Part shown: piece after piece, positions 42,802 to 51,944 of the stretch
How positions within the stretch are numbered: the first letter of the stretch is position 1
Layout of the letters: the number at the start of each line of letters is the position of its first letter
Assembly (NCBI RefSeq): GCF_963558545.1
Contig: NZ_CAUWHO010000010.1
Span: 6,812-70,811 of the forward strand
DNA length: 64,000 nucleotides
Reading direction: 5' to 3'
DNA from: Tyzzerella sp963558545
GTDB taxonomy: Bacteria > Bacillota > Clostridia > Lachnospirales > CAG-274
The notes under the pieces: model-generated
Told to the model about the DNA's origin: nothing
Databases searched by the model: none
The model's input: the letters and a program-made list of their open reading frames with translations, nothing else
Translations under genes and position numbers: made by a program

Positions 42802-43042
42802 ATCAAAATCCTCCTCTTAAATATATTTTAATAATATAACATTAATTAAGCTTAATATATATTATAGTTTAATTAAATTAATAATGGATAAAATAAATAT
42901 ATACTAATTAATATTATAACATTTTAATAGAATAAATCAAATAAAAAAATGAAAAAAATTAAAAAAGTTTTTTAATATAGTTGAATAATGTAAAAAATTA
43001 TGATAAAGTTTGTATATAATACACTTAGGAGGGGACATTTTA

Positions 43043-44869
43043 ATGTGTGGATTTACTGGATTTACTGGAAATTTATCAAATAGAGAAGAAATAATAGAAA
43101 AAATGATGGATAGAATAATACATAGAGGACCAGATAGTAGTGGTATACATAGTGATGAAAATGTTACACTAGGCTTTAGAAGACTTAGCATTATAGGATT
43201 AGAAAATGGCTCTCAACCTATGTATAATGAAGACAAAAGTGTAGTTATAGTGTTTAATGGTGAAATATATAACTACGAAAAAATAAAAGAAGAGCTTATA
43301 CAAAAAGGACATATATTTAAAAGCGAAGCAGACACAGAGGTTTTAGTGCATTTATACGAAGAAAAGGGTATGGATATGTTAAAACATATAAGAGGTATGT
43401 TTGCTTTTGTTATATATGATATGAACAAAAAAGAGCTTTTTGCTGTTAGAGATTTTTTTGGTATAAAGCCTTTTTATTATAGCAATGTAAATGGAAACCT
43501 TATTTTTGGGTCTGAGATAAAAAGCTTTTTAGAATATCCACACTTTAAAAAGGAGGTAAACCCTGTTGCTTTAGAAAACTATCTTTCTTTTCAATATTCT
43601 GTATTAGAAGAAACTTTCTTTAAAGGTGTGTATAAACTTATGCCAGGACATTATTTAAAATATAAAGATGGCAAGGTAGATATAACAAGATATTTCGAGC
43701 CCGAATTTAATCCACAACAAATTAAATTGCAAGAGGCTATTAAAGCCGTTGATAATACTTTACAAGATTCTATAAAAATGCACAAGGTAAGCGATGTAGA
43801 GGTTGGCTCATTTTTATCTAGTGGTGTAGATTCTAGCTATGTAGCTGCAACATTTAAAGGGGACAAAACTTTTACGGTAGGGTTTGATTATGATAATTAC
43901 AATGAAATAGACTATGCTAAAGATTTATCAGAAAAAATTGGTATAGAAAACTTTAATAAAACTATAACAACACAAGAATACTGGGATACTATACCAAAAG
44001 TGCAATACCATATGGACGAGCCTTTAGCAGACCCATCTGCCATAGCTTTGTATTTTGTATCAAATTTAGCTAGTAAGCACGTTAAGGTTGCTTTATCTGG
44101 AGAAGGTGCAGACGAGTTTTTTGGAGGATATAATATTTATAAAGAGCCTTTTGATATTTCCTTTATAACTGTTTTGCCAAAGCCTATAAGAAAAGCACTT
44201 GCAAAAATTGTTAAATTAATACCGTTTTCATTTAAAGGTAAAAATTTATTTATAAGAGCATCTAAAGATGTAGAAGAAAGATTTATAGGTAATGCTAATA
44301 TGTTTTCTAAAGAAGAAAGAGAAAGTATACTAAAATCTCCTACTGGAAAATATGATACAACAGATATTACAAAACCTTTATATGAAAAGGTTAAACATTT
44401 AGATGATGTTACAAAAATGCAGTATATAGACTTAAACCTTTGGCTTGTAGGAGATATACTTTTAAAGGCAGATAAAATGAGTATGGCAAACTCTCTTGAG
44501 GTTAGAGTACCATTTTTAGATAAAGAAGTGTTTAAAGTTGCTAGTAAAATTCCTTCTGATTATCGTGTTAATAAGCAAGCTACAAAATATATCTTTAGAA
44601 TGGCATCTAAGGAATATTTACCAGAGATGGTTTCTACTAAGAAGAAACTTGGATTTCCTGTGCCTATTAGAGTATGGCTTAAAGAAGATAAGTTTTATAA
44701 CAAGGTAAAAGACGCGTTTTCATCTAATGTAGCAAAAAAATATTTTAATACAGATAAAATAATAGCTTATCTTGATAATCACAAGCAAGGTAAAGGAGAT
44801 TTTAGCCGTAAAATATGGACAATATATATGTTTTTAGTTTGGCATAACGAGTTTTTTGAGGAGGCATAA
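43043..44869 (+). CDS. asnB: Asparagine synthetase (glutamine-hydrolysing)
   Basis: Makes asparagine from aspartate, ATP and glutamine. The 608-residue protein starts MCGFTGF, so the glutaminase nucleophile Cys2 is exposed after Met removal, which fixes the ATG at 43043 (AGGAGG 10 bases upstream). The glutaminase domain has HRGPDSSG and FNGEIYNY. The synthetase domain has the PP-loop SFLSSGVDSSYVA, and ALSGEGADEFFGGY. The HIT gene starts three bases after its stop, so the two are coexpressed. Confidence 0.95.
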   Translation: MCGFTGFTGNLSNREEIIEKMMDRIIHRGPDSSGIHSDENVTLGFRRLSIIGLENGSQPMYNEDKSVVIVFNGEIYNYEKIKEELIQKGHIFKSEADTEVLVHLYEEKGMDMLKHIRGMFAFVIYDMNKKELFAVRDFFGIKPFYYSNVNGNLIFGSEIKSFLEYPHFKKEVNPVALENYLSFQYSVLEETFFKGVYKLMPGHYLKYKDGKVDITRYFEPEFNPQQIKLQEAIKAVDNTLQDSIKMHKVSDVEVGSFLSSGVDSSYVAATFKGDKTFTVGFDYDNYNEIDYAKDLSEKIGIENFNKTITTQEYWDTIPKVQYHMDEPLADPSAIALYFVSNLASKHVKVALSGEGADEFFGGYNIYKEPFDISFITVLPKPIRKALAKIVKLIPFSFKGKNLFIRASKDVEERFIGNANMFSKEERESILKSPTGKYDTTDITKPLYEKVKHLDDVTKMQYIDLNLWLVGDILLKADKMSMANSLEVRVPFLDKEVFKVASKIPSDYRVNKQATKYIFRMASKEYLPEMVSTKKKLGFPVPIRVWLKEDKFYNKVKDAFSSNVAKKYFNTDKIIAYLDNHKQGKGDFSRKIWTIYMFLVWHNEFFEEA

Positions 44870-44871
44870 AA

Positions 44872-45279
44872 ATGGATTGTATTTTTTGTAAAATTTTAAA
44901 TGGTGATATACCATCTAAAAAAGTTTTTGAAAATGATAACTTTATAGCTATATTAGATGCTTTTCCTGCTAATGAGGGGCATACCCTTGTTATACCTAAA
45001 AAGCACTTTACAAATATTTTTGAAATAGATGAAGAAACATTAAAAGAAGGATATTCTATTGCAAGAAATGTAGCTAATAGCATAAGGAAATCTTTAAATA
45101 TAGAAAATATAAATATATTACAAAACAATGGTGCTTTAGCTGGACAGACAGTTAATCATTTTCATATACATATTATACCTAGACTAGAAAATGATACTGT
45201 TACTATGAAATCTATACCTGTTACCATTGATTCAAAAAAAATGGAGCAAATAGCATTAAGTATAAAAGATAATATGTAA
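44872..45279 (+). CDS. HIT family hydrolase
   Basis: A 135-residue histidine-triad nucleotide-binding protein with the active-site motif HFHIHIIPR (about 98-106) and the start CIFCKILNGDIPSKK, including the CxxC that often binds zinc. Members hydrolyse adenosine phosphoramidates or dinucleoside phosphates. It is directly downstream of asnB (3-bp gap), which fits disposal of AMP-derived by-products, although that link is inferred. Confidence 0.92.
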   Translation: MDCIFCKILNGDIPSKKVFENDNFIAILDAFPANEGHTLVIPKKHFTNIFEIDEETLKEGYSIARNVANSIRKSLNIENINILQNNGALAGQTVNHFHIHIIPRLENDTVTMKSIPVTIDSKKMEQIALSIKDNM

Positions 45280-45311
45280 AAATAAATTTATGGTTATACC
45301 TATATTTTTAA

Positions 45312-45340
45312 TTGACAAATTATTAAAATATAGGTATAAT
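45312..45340 (+). promoter_or_regulatory. tRNA-Leu promoter
   Basis: TTGACA (45312-45317), 17-bp spacer, TATAAT (45335-45340), 14 bp before the tRNA. Confidence 0.8.
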
Positions 45341-45353
45341 TATCATTATATGA

Positions 45354-45435
45354 GCCGTTGTGGCGGAATTGGCAGACGCACCAGACTCAAAATCTGGCGA
45401 GTTTTCTCGTGTGGGTTCAAATCCCACCAGCGGCA
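45354..45435 (+). tRNA. tRNA-Leu (CAA)
   Basis: Acceptor GCCGTTG pairs with CAGCGGC. The anticodon arm is CCAGA-CTCAAAA-TCTGG with anticodon CAA, reading UUG. A class II variable arm (CGAGTTTTCTCG) and the T-arm GTGGG-TTCAAAT-CCCAC are present. The 3' CCA is not encoded. It stands alone with its own promoter. Confidence 0.95.
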
Positions 45436-45475
45436 TTTACTTATTTTAAAGTTTAGTATTTTAAAAGTATAAAAT

Positions 45476-45508
45476 AAAAATCCACTCATTTAATGGGTGG
45501 ATTTTTAT
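45476..45508 (+). terminator. Terminator after tRNA-Leu
   Basis: AAAAATCCAC(TC) / (GG)GTGGATTTTT stem with a T-run; it may also end the convergent esterase transcript. Confidence 0.75.
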
Positions 45509-45515
45509 TTATTTT

Positions 45516-46352
45516 TTATAACCATCTATAAGATTGTTTATCTATAAAGCCTCTATTTTTTAATAATGTTTTTAAACAATCTGACCATTGTTTAGTTTCT
45601 TCTATATTTTCTGCAAGTACAGAGCCGTGTGCACCTTTGTTAAATATATGAAGACTATATGGAACATTTTTGTTTTTTAAAGCTACGCCAAGCTCTAATG
45701 TATTTATAACATTAACTGACGCATCTTCTACTGTATGCCATAGGAACATCTCTGGCATATCTTCTCTAACATTTTTCTCTAAAGACAACATTTTTCTAAG
45801 CTCTTTGTCTTCTCCAACAAGGTTTTGTGCTGAGCCTTCGTGTGTATAGCTTTCACATAAAGATACAACAGGATAGCATAAAACTGCTAAATCTGGTTTT
45901 GCACATATTTTGTCTATTTCGTCATTGCTTTCTTGCTCAAACTTATCAAAAAATTCTGCAACACAGCCTGCTAAATGTCCACCAGCAGAAAATCCTATTA
46001 CTCCAACTTTATTAGGGTCTATATTAAATTTTTCTGCATTATATTTTACATATCTTATTGCACGTTTAGCATCTATAATAGGTGCTGGGTGCTTATATGG
46101 TGCAACTCTATAATCTAAAACAAAGGCATTTATACCAAAAAAGTTAAACCACCTTGCCATTTTTTCTCCTTCATCGGAGCAAAAGCCATATCCACCGCCT
46201 GGGAGTATAATCATTGCACCTCTTTTTTTAATATCATCATCATCTTCTTCAACTAAATAAGGTATTATTGTACCTGCAAATTTATTTTCTTCATTTTTTA
46301 TATTTTCATCAAAAAGAGGAATATCTTTATTCCAAATGTTTATTCTTTCCAT
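45516..46352 (-). CDS. Alpha/beta-hydrolase, carboxylesterase-like
   Basis: A 278-residue hydrolase without a signal peptide. The oxyanion region is ILPGGGYGFCSDEG (about 47-60), the nucleophile elbow GFSAGGHLAG (about 119-128), the acid is probably Asp in TVEDASVNV, and the base His in KGAHGSVLAE. The pattern matches the acetyl-xylan-esterase or BD-FAE-type subgroup. Natural substrate unknown; a sugar acetyl ester is plausible because an acetyltransferase gene lies next upstream. Confidence 0.85.
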   Translation of the reverse strand: MERINIWNKDIPLFDENIKNEENKFAGTIIPYLVEEDDDDIKKRGAMIILPGGGYGFCSDEGEKMARWFNFFGINAFVLDYRVAPYKHPAPIIDAKRAIRYVKYNAEKFNIDPNKVGVIGFSAGGHLAGCVAEFFDKFEQESNDEIDKICAKPDLAVLCYPVVSLCESYTHEGSAQNLVGEDKELRKMLSLEKNVREDMPEMFLWHTVEDASVNVINTLELGVALKNKNVPYSLHIFNKGAHGSVLAENIEETKQWSDCLKTLLKNRGFIDKQSYRWL

Positions 46353-46419
46353 ATATTTTCTCCTTTAAATTTAATAGCTTGCTTATTTTTAATTTTTAAA
46401 AACTATAAGCATATTTTAT

Positions 46420-46971
46420 TTATATTGTTTTTATAACTTTTGCAGGATTACCTGCCAACACTACATTATCTCCAAAACTTTTTGTAACTACTGACCCTGC
46501 TCCTACTACAACATTATCTCCAAGGGATACACCAGGTAATATAACAGAATTACCCCCTAACCAACAGTTATCTCCAATAACAATTTTTTTAGCATATTCT
46601 GTACCACTATTTCTTTCTACTGGGTCTATTGGGTGAGTAGCTGTATATATAGCAACATTAGGTGCTATCATACAATTTTTACCTATTATCACTTCTGCTA
46701 CATCTAGTATAACACAATTAAAGTTAGCATAAAAATCTTCCCCAACGTGTATATTTTTGCCATAATCACATCTAAAAGAAGGCTCTATATATATGTTATC
46801 TCCTGTGCTACCAAAAAGATTTTTTAAAATTTCTTTTCTTTTGTTGCTATCTTCTGGGTTACATTCATTAAATTCTTTACACATTTTTCTTGCATAAGTT
46901 CTCATTTCACAAAGCTCTTTATCTGATGGGTCATAAGGCAGTTCTGCTATCATTTTTTCTCTTTCAGTCAT
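46420..46971 (-). CDS. Maltose/galactoside O-acetyltransferase family protein
   Basis: A 183-residue left-handed beta-helix acetyltransferase with the N-terminal Mac domain (DPSDKELCEMRTYARKMCKEFN) and hexapeptide repeats with the catalytic His in YTATHPIDPVERNSG, ending WLGGNSVILPGVSLGDNVVVGAGSVVTK. It transfers acetyl groups from acetyl-CoA to sugars or similar acceptors. It lies between map and the esterase, 10 bp from the map stop. Confidence 0.9.
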   Translation of the reverse strand: MTEREKMIAELPYDPSDKELCEMRTYARKMCKEFNECNPEDSNKRKEILKNLFGSTGDNIYIEPSFRCDYGKNIHVGEDFYANFNCVILDVAEVIIGKNCMIAPNVAIYTATHPIDPVERNSGTEYAKKIVIGDNCWLGGNSVILPGVSLGDNVVVGAGSVVTKSFGDNVVLAGNPAKVIKTI

Positions 46972-46981
46972 AAGTTTTCTC

Positions 46982-47854
46982 CTAAATAGTTAATATTTTA
47001 TATCCTGTTTCTGTAACAAGAATAGTATGCTCCCATTGAGCAGATAATTTATTATCTTTTGTATAAACTGTCCATTTATCAGAACCTACATAGCAGTCAA
47101 ATGTACCCTCATTAATCATAGGCTCTATTGTAAATACCATATTAGGTACCATAATCATAGTTTTAGCATCTGTTCTATAATGATTAATGTTAGGCTCTTG
47201 ATGAAAATTTAACCCTATACCGTGTCCTGTTAACGCTCTAACTACTCCATAACCGTGTTTATCTGCTATATCGTTTATAACATTTCCTATATCGGATATT
47301 GGCCTATAAGGTTTAACTGCCTCTATACCTGCCATTAAGCACTCTTTTGTAACTTCTACAAGCTTTTTAGCATTTTCAGAAACATTACCTATCATATACA
47401 TACGGCTCATATCGGAATAATACCCATCTAAAATAGAAGTTATATCTAAATTTATTATATCTCCGTCTTTTAATATATCATTTTTAGACGGGATACCGTG
47501 GCATATAACATTATTTATAGATGTACAACAACTTTTAGGAAATCCATTATAATTAAGAGGGGCAGGTTTTGCTCCTGCATCTATTGTTAGCTTATGTACA
47601 AGGTCGTTAATTTCTAGTGTAGATACACCTTCTTTTATAATTTTTTCTGCCTCATCTATAATAGATTTTGTAAGCTTTGCCGATTTTTCCATACCCTCTA
47701 TTTGCTTTTCATTTAATATTAAATTTTTATTTGGTAATGGGTAACCTTGTTTTTCAAAAGGCTGTAACATTTCTTCATCTTTTCTTAAATGACAAGACTT
47801 ATATTTTTTACCACTACCACACCAACATTGTTCGTTACGTTCTATATTAAACAA
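46982..47854 (-). CDS. map: Type I methionine aminopeptidase with SEC-C zinc motif
   Basis: Removes initiator methionine. The 290-residue protein has an N-terminal SEC-C motif (CWCGSGKKYKSCH, about 9-21) before the M24 catalytic domain with metal ligands in NLDITSILDGYYSDMSRM, GHGIGLNFHQEP, FTIEPMI and QWEHTILVT. The TTG at 47854 follows AGGAGG; any longer reading would run through the upstream gene in another frame. It overlaps that gene by 8 bp. SEC-C-fused MetAPs occur in several Clostridia and are thought to contact the ribosome. Confidence 0.92.
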   Translation of the reverse strand: MFNIERNEQCWCGSGKKYKSCHLRKDEEMLQPFEKQGYPLPNKNLILNEKQIEGMEKSAKLTKSIIDEAEKIIKEGVSTLEINDLVHKLTIDAGAKPAPLNYNGFPKSCCTSINNVICHGIPSKNDILKDGDIINLDITSILDGYYSDMSRMYMIGNVSENAKKLVEVTKECLMAGIEAVKPYRPISDIGNVINDIADKHGYGVVRALTGHGIGLNFHQEPNINHYRTDAKTMIMVPNMVFTIEPMINEGTFDCYVGSDKWTVYTKDNKLSAQWEHTILVTETGYKILTI

Positions 47855-48551
47855 ACTTATCCACCTCCTTAGTGTAATATTGTATAGCATCCTTAAATTC
47901 ATTACCTTGTAACATATCTTTACCTTTTTTGGATAGAGTATACACCCCTCGTTGTATTTTATCAAAATATCCATAATGGTTATTTTGTAAAATATAACTA
48001 GCATTTTGTATATTAAATTGTTTTTTTATATTTGAGGGACTACTTTTTTCAATTTTATTTAATACACAAGCTAGGAAAATAACTTGCTCTCTATATGCAG
48101 TTAGTATACTATCTTTTTTAGTGCTACCACCAACATTTGTATCTATGTTTCTTCTATTTATTTCATTTAAAACTATTGTTCTTTTTCTAGTTTTTCTTTT
48201 TAAGGGGGTATCTTTTGTATTTAAAACTATTTCTACGGTTTTTAAAGGGCTATCTAAAGCTACTGTAATAAGCCCTATATCCATAGCCTTTAATATTTTA
48301 AGCATATGTTTAGTTTCTTTTTTTCTAAAATTTTTAGGCCTATTAATAGCTACAAAAACTTTATCTGCAAAGGCTTTTCTATCCATAGCTTGATATAGTA
48401 ATTTTAAATTAAATGACTTTTTCATTTCTATAACAATAAGTTTATTTTCATATAAACAAGCTATGTCGCAGTTTTTAACTTCTGCTTGCACTTTATAGCC
48501 CTCTTTTAAAAGATAATTTTTTATAGGGTTGTAAAGCTCTGTTTCTTTCAT
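47847..48551 (-). CDS. DUF2161-like PD-(D/E)xK protein
   Basis: A 234-residue protein with an N-terminal restriction-endonuclease-like fold: ETELYNPIKNYLLKEGYKVQ, then DIACLYENKLIVIEMKKS (D-x10-ExK, about 29-46), and YQAMDRKAFADKVFVAI. The C-terminal half has a winged-helix-like segment. This resembles the DUF2161 family of putative nucleases, whose function is unknown. It overlaps map by 8 bp and is 3 bp from the aminopeptidase P gene. Confidence 0.75.
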   Translation of the reverse strand: MKETELYNPIKNYLLKEGYKVQAEVKNCDIACLYENKLIVIEMKKSFNLKLLYQAMDRKAFADKVFVAINRPKNFRKKETKHMLKILKAMDIGLITVALDSPLKTVEIVLNTKDTPLKRKTRKRTIVLNEINRRNIDTNVGGSTKKDSILTAYREQVIFLACVLNKIEKSSPSNIKKQFNIQNASYILQNNHYGYFDKIQRGVYTLSKKGKDMLQGNEFKDAIQYYTKEVDKFV

Positions 48552-48554
48552 AAA

Positions 48555-49805
48555 TTAGCGATTTTTAAAGAAATTTTCTATTTCTTCTACAGTTTTTATT
48601 ATATCTTTAGATAAATTTTCATAACCTGTTTCTGTAACAAGTATATCATCTTCTATTCTTATACCGATTTTCTCTTCTGCTATATAAAGTCCTGGTTCTA
48701 CTGTTATAACCATACCTTTTTTAAGCGTATCATCTCCACCTAAGCCACCAGATACATCGTGAGTATCTAAGCCTAAATAATGGCTTACACCGTGGTAATA
48801 ATATTTAGATACTTCGCTTTTATCTTTTATAAGTCCTATTTTTGTAAGCTCTTCTTGGTAATGCTCTAATAATATTTCATTAAGTCTTTTAAAAGGTAGC
48901 CCTGGTTTTATTGCCTCTATAACTTTTCTTTGTCCTTCTAGAACTATATTGTAAAGTTGTTTTTGTCTATCAGTAAATTTACCATTTATTGGGAAAGTTC
49001 TTGATATATCTGCATTATAATATTTATAAGTTGCACCTAAGTCTATAAGGACAAGCTCACAGTCGTTTATTTTATCATTATTATCCTCATAATGTAGCAC
49101 AGTTGCATTTTGTCCACTAGCTAATATAGTATTAAACGCTTTATCTTTAGAGCCATTTCTTTTAATTTCGTAGTCAAAACAAGCTTCTAGCTCATATTCC
49201 ATAATATTAGGATTAGCATTTTTTAATATATTTTCTATACCTTTTTTAGTAATATTTATAGCATTTTTCATATATTCTATTTCTTGTTCTTCTTTAAAAA
49301 GTCTTAAATAGCCTATATTGTTATAAATATTTTTTATATTAATGTATGGATAATTTTCTTTTAAAAGTTCTGCCTCTTTAAAAGCACGGTTGCTCTTGTC
49401 TAAATATCTATTTTCTAAGTCTAAATAAACTGTTTCTATGTTGTTTCTAAATATAGATGTAGAAATAGCTTGGTAAAATTCATCTATATATTTAATATTT
49501 TCTATGCCAGATATATTTGTAGCTTCTTCTTCGTTTATAGTTTTACCATTCCATTTAGCCTTAAACTCGTCATATCTTTCTATAAATAAAGTTTCATCTA
49601 TATTATCTCCATTTTTTATAGCCATATATATAAGATGGGGTTTATCTATACCTGTCATATAGTAAAAGTTTCTATTTGGCTCAAAAGGGAAAAATTGGTC
49701 GCAAGTTTTATGTTGTGCTTTTCCAGAAAATAAAAATATAATTGCTTTTTCTTCTTTTAAAGAGCCTATTATTTTTTTACGGTTATTTTTAAAAAAATGT
49801 TGCAT
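48555..49805 (-). CDS. pepP: Xaa-Pro aminopeptidase (M24B)
   Basis: A 416-residue aminopeptidase P. The AMP_N domain comprises residues 1-130 (FEPNRNFYYMTGI), and the M24 pita-bread domain follows with metal ligands in LVLIDLGATYKYYNADISRT, HGVSHYLGLDTHD, TVEPGLY and GIRIEDDI. It removes N-terminal residues before proline. It lies 12 bp downstream of the arsC-like gene, in a run that also includes map. Confidence 0.92.
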   Translation of the reverse strand: MQHFFKNNRKKIIGSLKEEKAIIFLFSGKAQHKTCDQFFPFEPNRNFYYMTGIDKPHLIYMAIKNGDNIDETLFIERYDEFKAKWNGKTINEEEATNISGIENIKYIDEFYQAISTSIFRNNIETVYLDLENRYLDKSNRAFKEAELLKENYPYINIKNIYNNIGYLRLFKEEQEIEYMKNAINITKKGIENILKNANPNIMEYELEACFDYEIKRNGSKDKAFNTILASGQNATVLHYEDNNDKINDCELVLIDLGATYKYYNADISRTFPINGKFTDRQKQLYNIVLEGQRKVIEAIKPGLPFKRLNEILLEHYQEELTKIGLIKDKSEVSKYYYHGVSHYLGLDTHDVSGGLGGDDTLKKGMVITVEPGLYIAEEKIGIRIEDDILVTETGYENLSKDIIKTVEEIENFFKNR

Positions 49806-49817
49806 AACATACCTCCG

Positions 49818-50171
49818 TTATTTTAAATTTTTGTAGTCATCTTCTTTAAATCCTACTAATACTTTATTATCATTTACTAAAATAGGTCTTTTTACAAGTT
49901 TTCCATCTGTTGATAAAAGCTCTAGCATTTCATCTTCTGTCATTTCTTTAATTTTATCTTTAAGCCCCATTTCTCTGTATAAAACACCACTTGTATTAAA
50001 AAATTTTTTAAGCTCAAGCCCGCTTTTTTCATACCATTTTTTAAGCTCATCTTTTGTAGGGTTATCCATTGTTATATCTCTATCTATAAATTTTATGCCA
50101 TTTTCCTCTAAACATTTTTTAGCCTTTCTACAAGTGCTACATTTTGGATATTGTAAAAATAAATTTTCCAT
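49818..50171 (-). CDS. ArsC/Spx family protein
   Basis: A 117-residue thioredoxin-fold protein with the CxxC motif YPKCSTCRKAKKCLEENG (Cys11 and Cys14) and a C-terminal LVKRPILVNDNKVLVGFKEDDY, as in Spx, MgsR and YffB/ArsC relatives. Catalytic arsenate reductases and transcriptional Spx factors cannot be told apart safely by eye. The lack of ars genes nearby favours the Spx/YffB-like group. Start ATG with AAAGGAGG. Confidence 0.85.
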   Translation of the reverse strand: MENLFLQYPKCSTCRKAKKCLEENGIKFIDRDITMDNPTKDELKKWYEKSGLELKKFFNTSGVLYREMGLKDKIKEMTEDEMLELLSTDGKLVKRPILVNDNKVLVGFKEDDYKNLK

Positions 50172-50235
50172 TTTATTACCTCCTTTTTTATAATATTAAT
50201 TATAGCTTTAAAAATATATTTTAGCAATTATTTTA

Positions 50236-51831
50236 TTAATATTGATTACTTATTATAAGTGTATCGTTTTCTAAAACTATTGTTTTACCAGTTGGTATAA
50301 TAGCTTGTTTATCTCTTTTTATTAGTATAATTAATTTATCTTGATTAAATTTTATATCACATAAAGGCTTACCAAGCCAATCGTTATCTTTTTCTATTTT
50401 AACTTCTGTTAAATATCCAAAAGATTCATAATCTAATGATGGTCCGCTTAGTATAACCATATCTCCTTCCAAAATTAAAGTATCCCCATTAGGTACTATT
50501 TGTCTATCTTTTCTAATTATTAATACTGTTAATATATCTGGAAGTGATGGTAAATCTTTAATTTTTTTATTTACCCAAGGGTGATTTTCACATATAAATA
50601 ATTTAACAAAATGTAATGGAATTTCTTCTGAATAATCACTAAATGTTTTCATTACATCATTTTCATCATCTATCATATTTAATTTTTTAGCTACAAATGG
50701 TATAAGAGAACCTTGTATAGATATTGAAAATAGTACAATAAAAAATACTATATGAAAAATATCATTTTGAGTATATGCTGGGCTAACAATAGGTATTATA
50801 GCAAAAACTATTGAGGCAGCCCCCCTAAGTCCTGCCCAAGATATTAAAAGTTGTTGATTTACTGGGCATTTAAAAGGTTTTAATGTTATAAAAATTGCTA
50901 AAGGTCTTGCTATAAATGTTAAAAATAATGCAATGGCAAGGGCTGGTAAAAATATTTTAGGAAGTTGCGATGGGAAAGATAACAATCCTAATAAGAAAAA
51001 TATTAACATTTGAACAAGCCCTGTAATTCCATTAAAAAAGTTTACAAGAGCCTTTTTGTTAGGAATAGCTTTATTACCTAAAATTATACCTGTAATGTAT
51101 GTACTTAAATAGCCATTTCCACCTATAACTGTTGTAGCAGAATAGGATATTAAAGCAACTGCAAAAACGAAAATTGATGAAAAACCTTCTGTTGAAAATT
51201 TATATTTTGATAAAATAAATTCAGCTAGTAAAGCTACTATTATACCTAATACTATACCATATACAACTTGTGAAAAAACCATATATAAAATATTTGTGTT
51301 ATTTTGAGCACCCATAAAAGATAAAATAACTATTGTAAGTATGTTAGCACAAGGGTCATTGCTACCACTTTCAACCTCTAGAAGTGATGCTGTGTTATAT
51401 TTTAAGTTTAAACGTTTAGACCTTAAAATAGAAAAAACAGATGCGGCATCTGTTGAGCTTATAACAGCTCCTATTAACATACTTTCTAAAAATCCAAATT
51501 TTAAAATATAATAACAAAATAGTCCAACTATTAAAGATGTTAAAACTACACCAACTGTTGATAATAATATAGATTTTGTAGCTATTGGTTTTGCTTTATC
51601 CCAATTTGTGCCAAATCCACCATAAAACATAATAAATATTAATGATATAGAGCATATTTGCTCCGATATAACATAGTTATCAAAGTATATTTTAAAAACT
51701 CCGTCTGAGCCAAATAACATACCTAAAAATATAAATAAAAGTAATGTAGGAAGCCCTAGTTTACTAGAAATTTTGTTAAGAATTAAACATATAAAAATAA
51801 TTAATGATACTATTAGTACATAAACTGCCAT
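50236..51831 (-). CDS. Potassium/proton antiporter, NhaP2/CvrA type
   Basis: A 531-residue CPA1 antiporter with about 12-13 membrane segments, including GAVISSTDAASVFSILRS (the ion-binding ND-type region with LEVESGSNDPCA following) and LISWAGLRGAASIVFA. After the membrane part there is a cytoplasmic tail with two RCK_C/TrkA_C-like modules (ILTVLIIRKDRQIVPNGDTLILEGDMVILSG and LIILIKRDKQAIIPTGKTIVLENDTLIIS). Such proteins extrude K+ or Na+ in exchange for protons under nucleotide control. Confidence 0.9.
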   Translation of the reverse strand: MAVYVLIVSLIIFICLILNKISSKLGLPTLLLFIFLGMLFGSDGVFKIYFDNYVISEQICSISLIFIMFYGGFGTNWDKAKPIATKSILLSTVGVVLTSLIVGLFCYYILKFGFLESMLIGAVISSTDAASVFSILRSKRLNLKYNTASLLEVESGSNDPCANILTIVILSFMGAQNNTNILYMVFSQVVYGIVLGIIVALLAEFILSKYKFSTEGFSSIFVFAVALISYSATTVIGGNGYLSTYITGIILGNKAIPNKKALVNFFNGITGLVQMLIFFLLGLLSFPSQLPKIFLPALAIALFLTFIARPLAIFITLKPFKCPVNQQLLISWAGLRGAASIVFAIIPIVSPAYTQNDIFHIVFFIVLFSISIQGSLIPFVAKKLNMIDDENDVMKTFSDYSEEIPLHFVKLFICENHPWVNKKIKDLPSLPDILTVLIIRKDRQIVPNGDTLILEGDMVILSGPSLDYESFGYLTEVKIEKDNDWLGKPLCDIKFNQDKLIILIKRDKQAIIPTGKTIVLENDTLIISNQY

Positions 51832-51944
51832 TTAATACCTCCTTAATAAATTATTATATATTTAATATTATATAGTTAAATATATTTTTTATCAATTATT
51901 TTTAATTATAAAAAGGCTAGATAAAAATCTAACCTTACTATTTA

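Noticed and set aside
45290..45472. A 60-residue ORF on the plus strand
   Set aside because: It covers the tRNA-Leu(CAA) gene and its promoter; the reading frame is accidental.
46982..48004. A longer methionine aminopeptidase with about 50 extra N-terminal residues
   Set aside because: The extra part reads through the 3' end of the upstream gene in another frame. TTG at 47854 has AGGAGG and gives the SEC-C start.
50236..51831. A CPA2/KefB-type antiporter
   Set aside because: The SNDP and tail arrangement fits the CPA1 NhaP2/CvrA type better, and no full TrkA_N domain is present.
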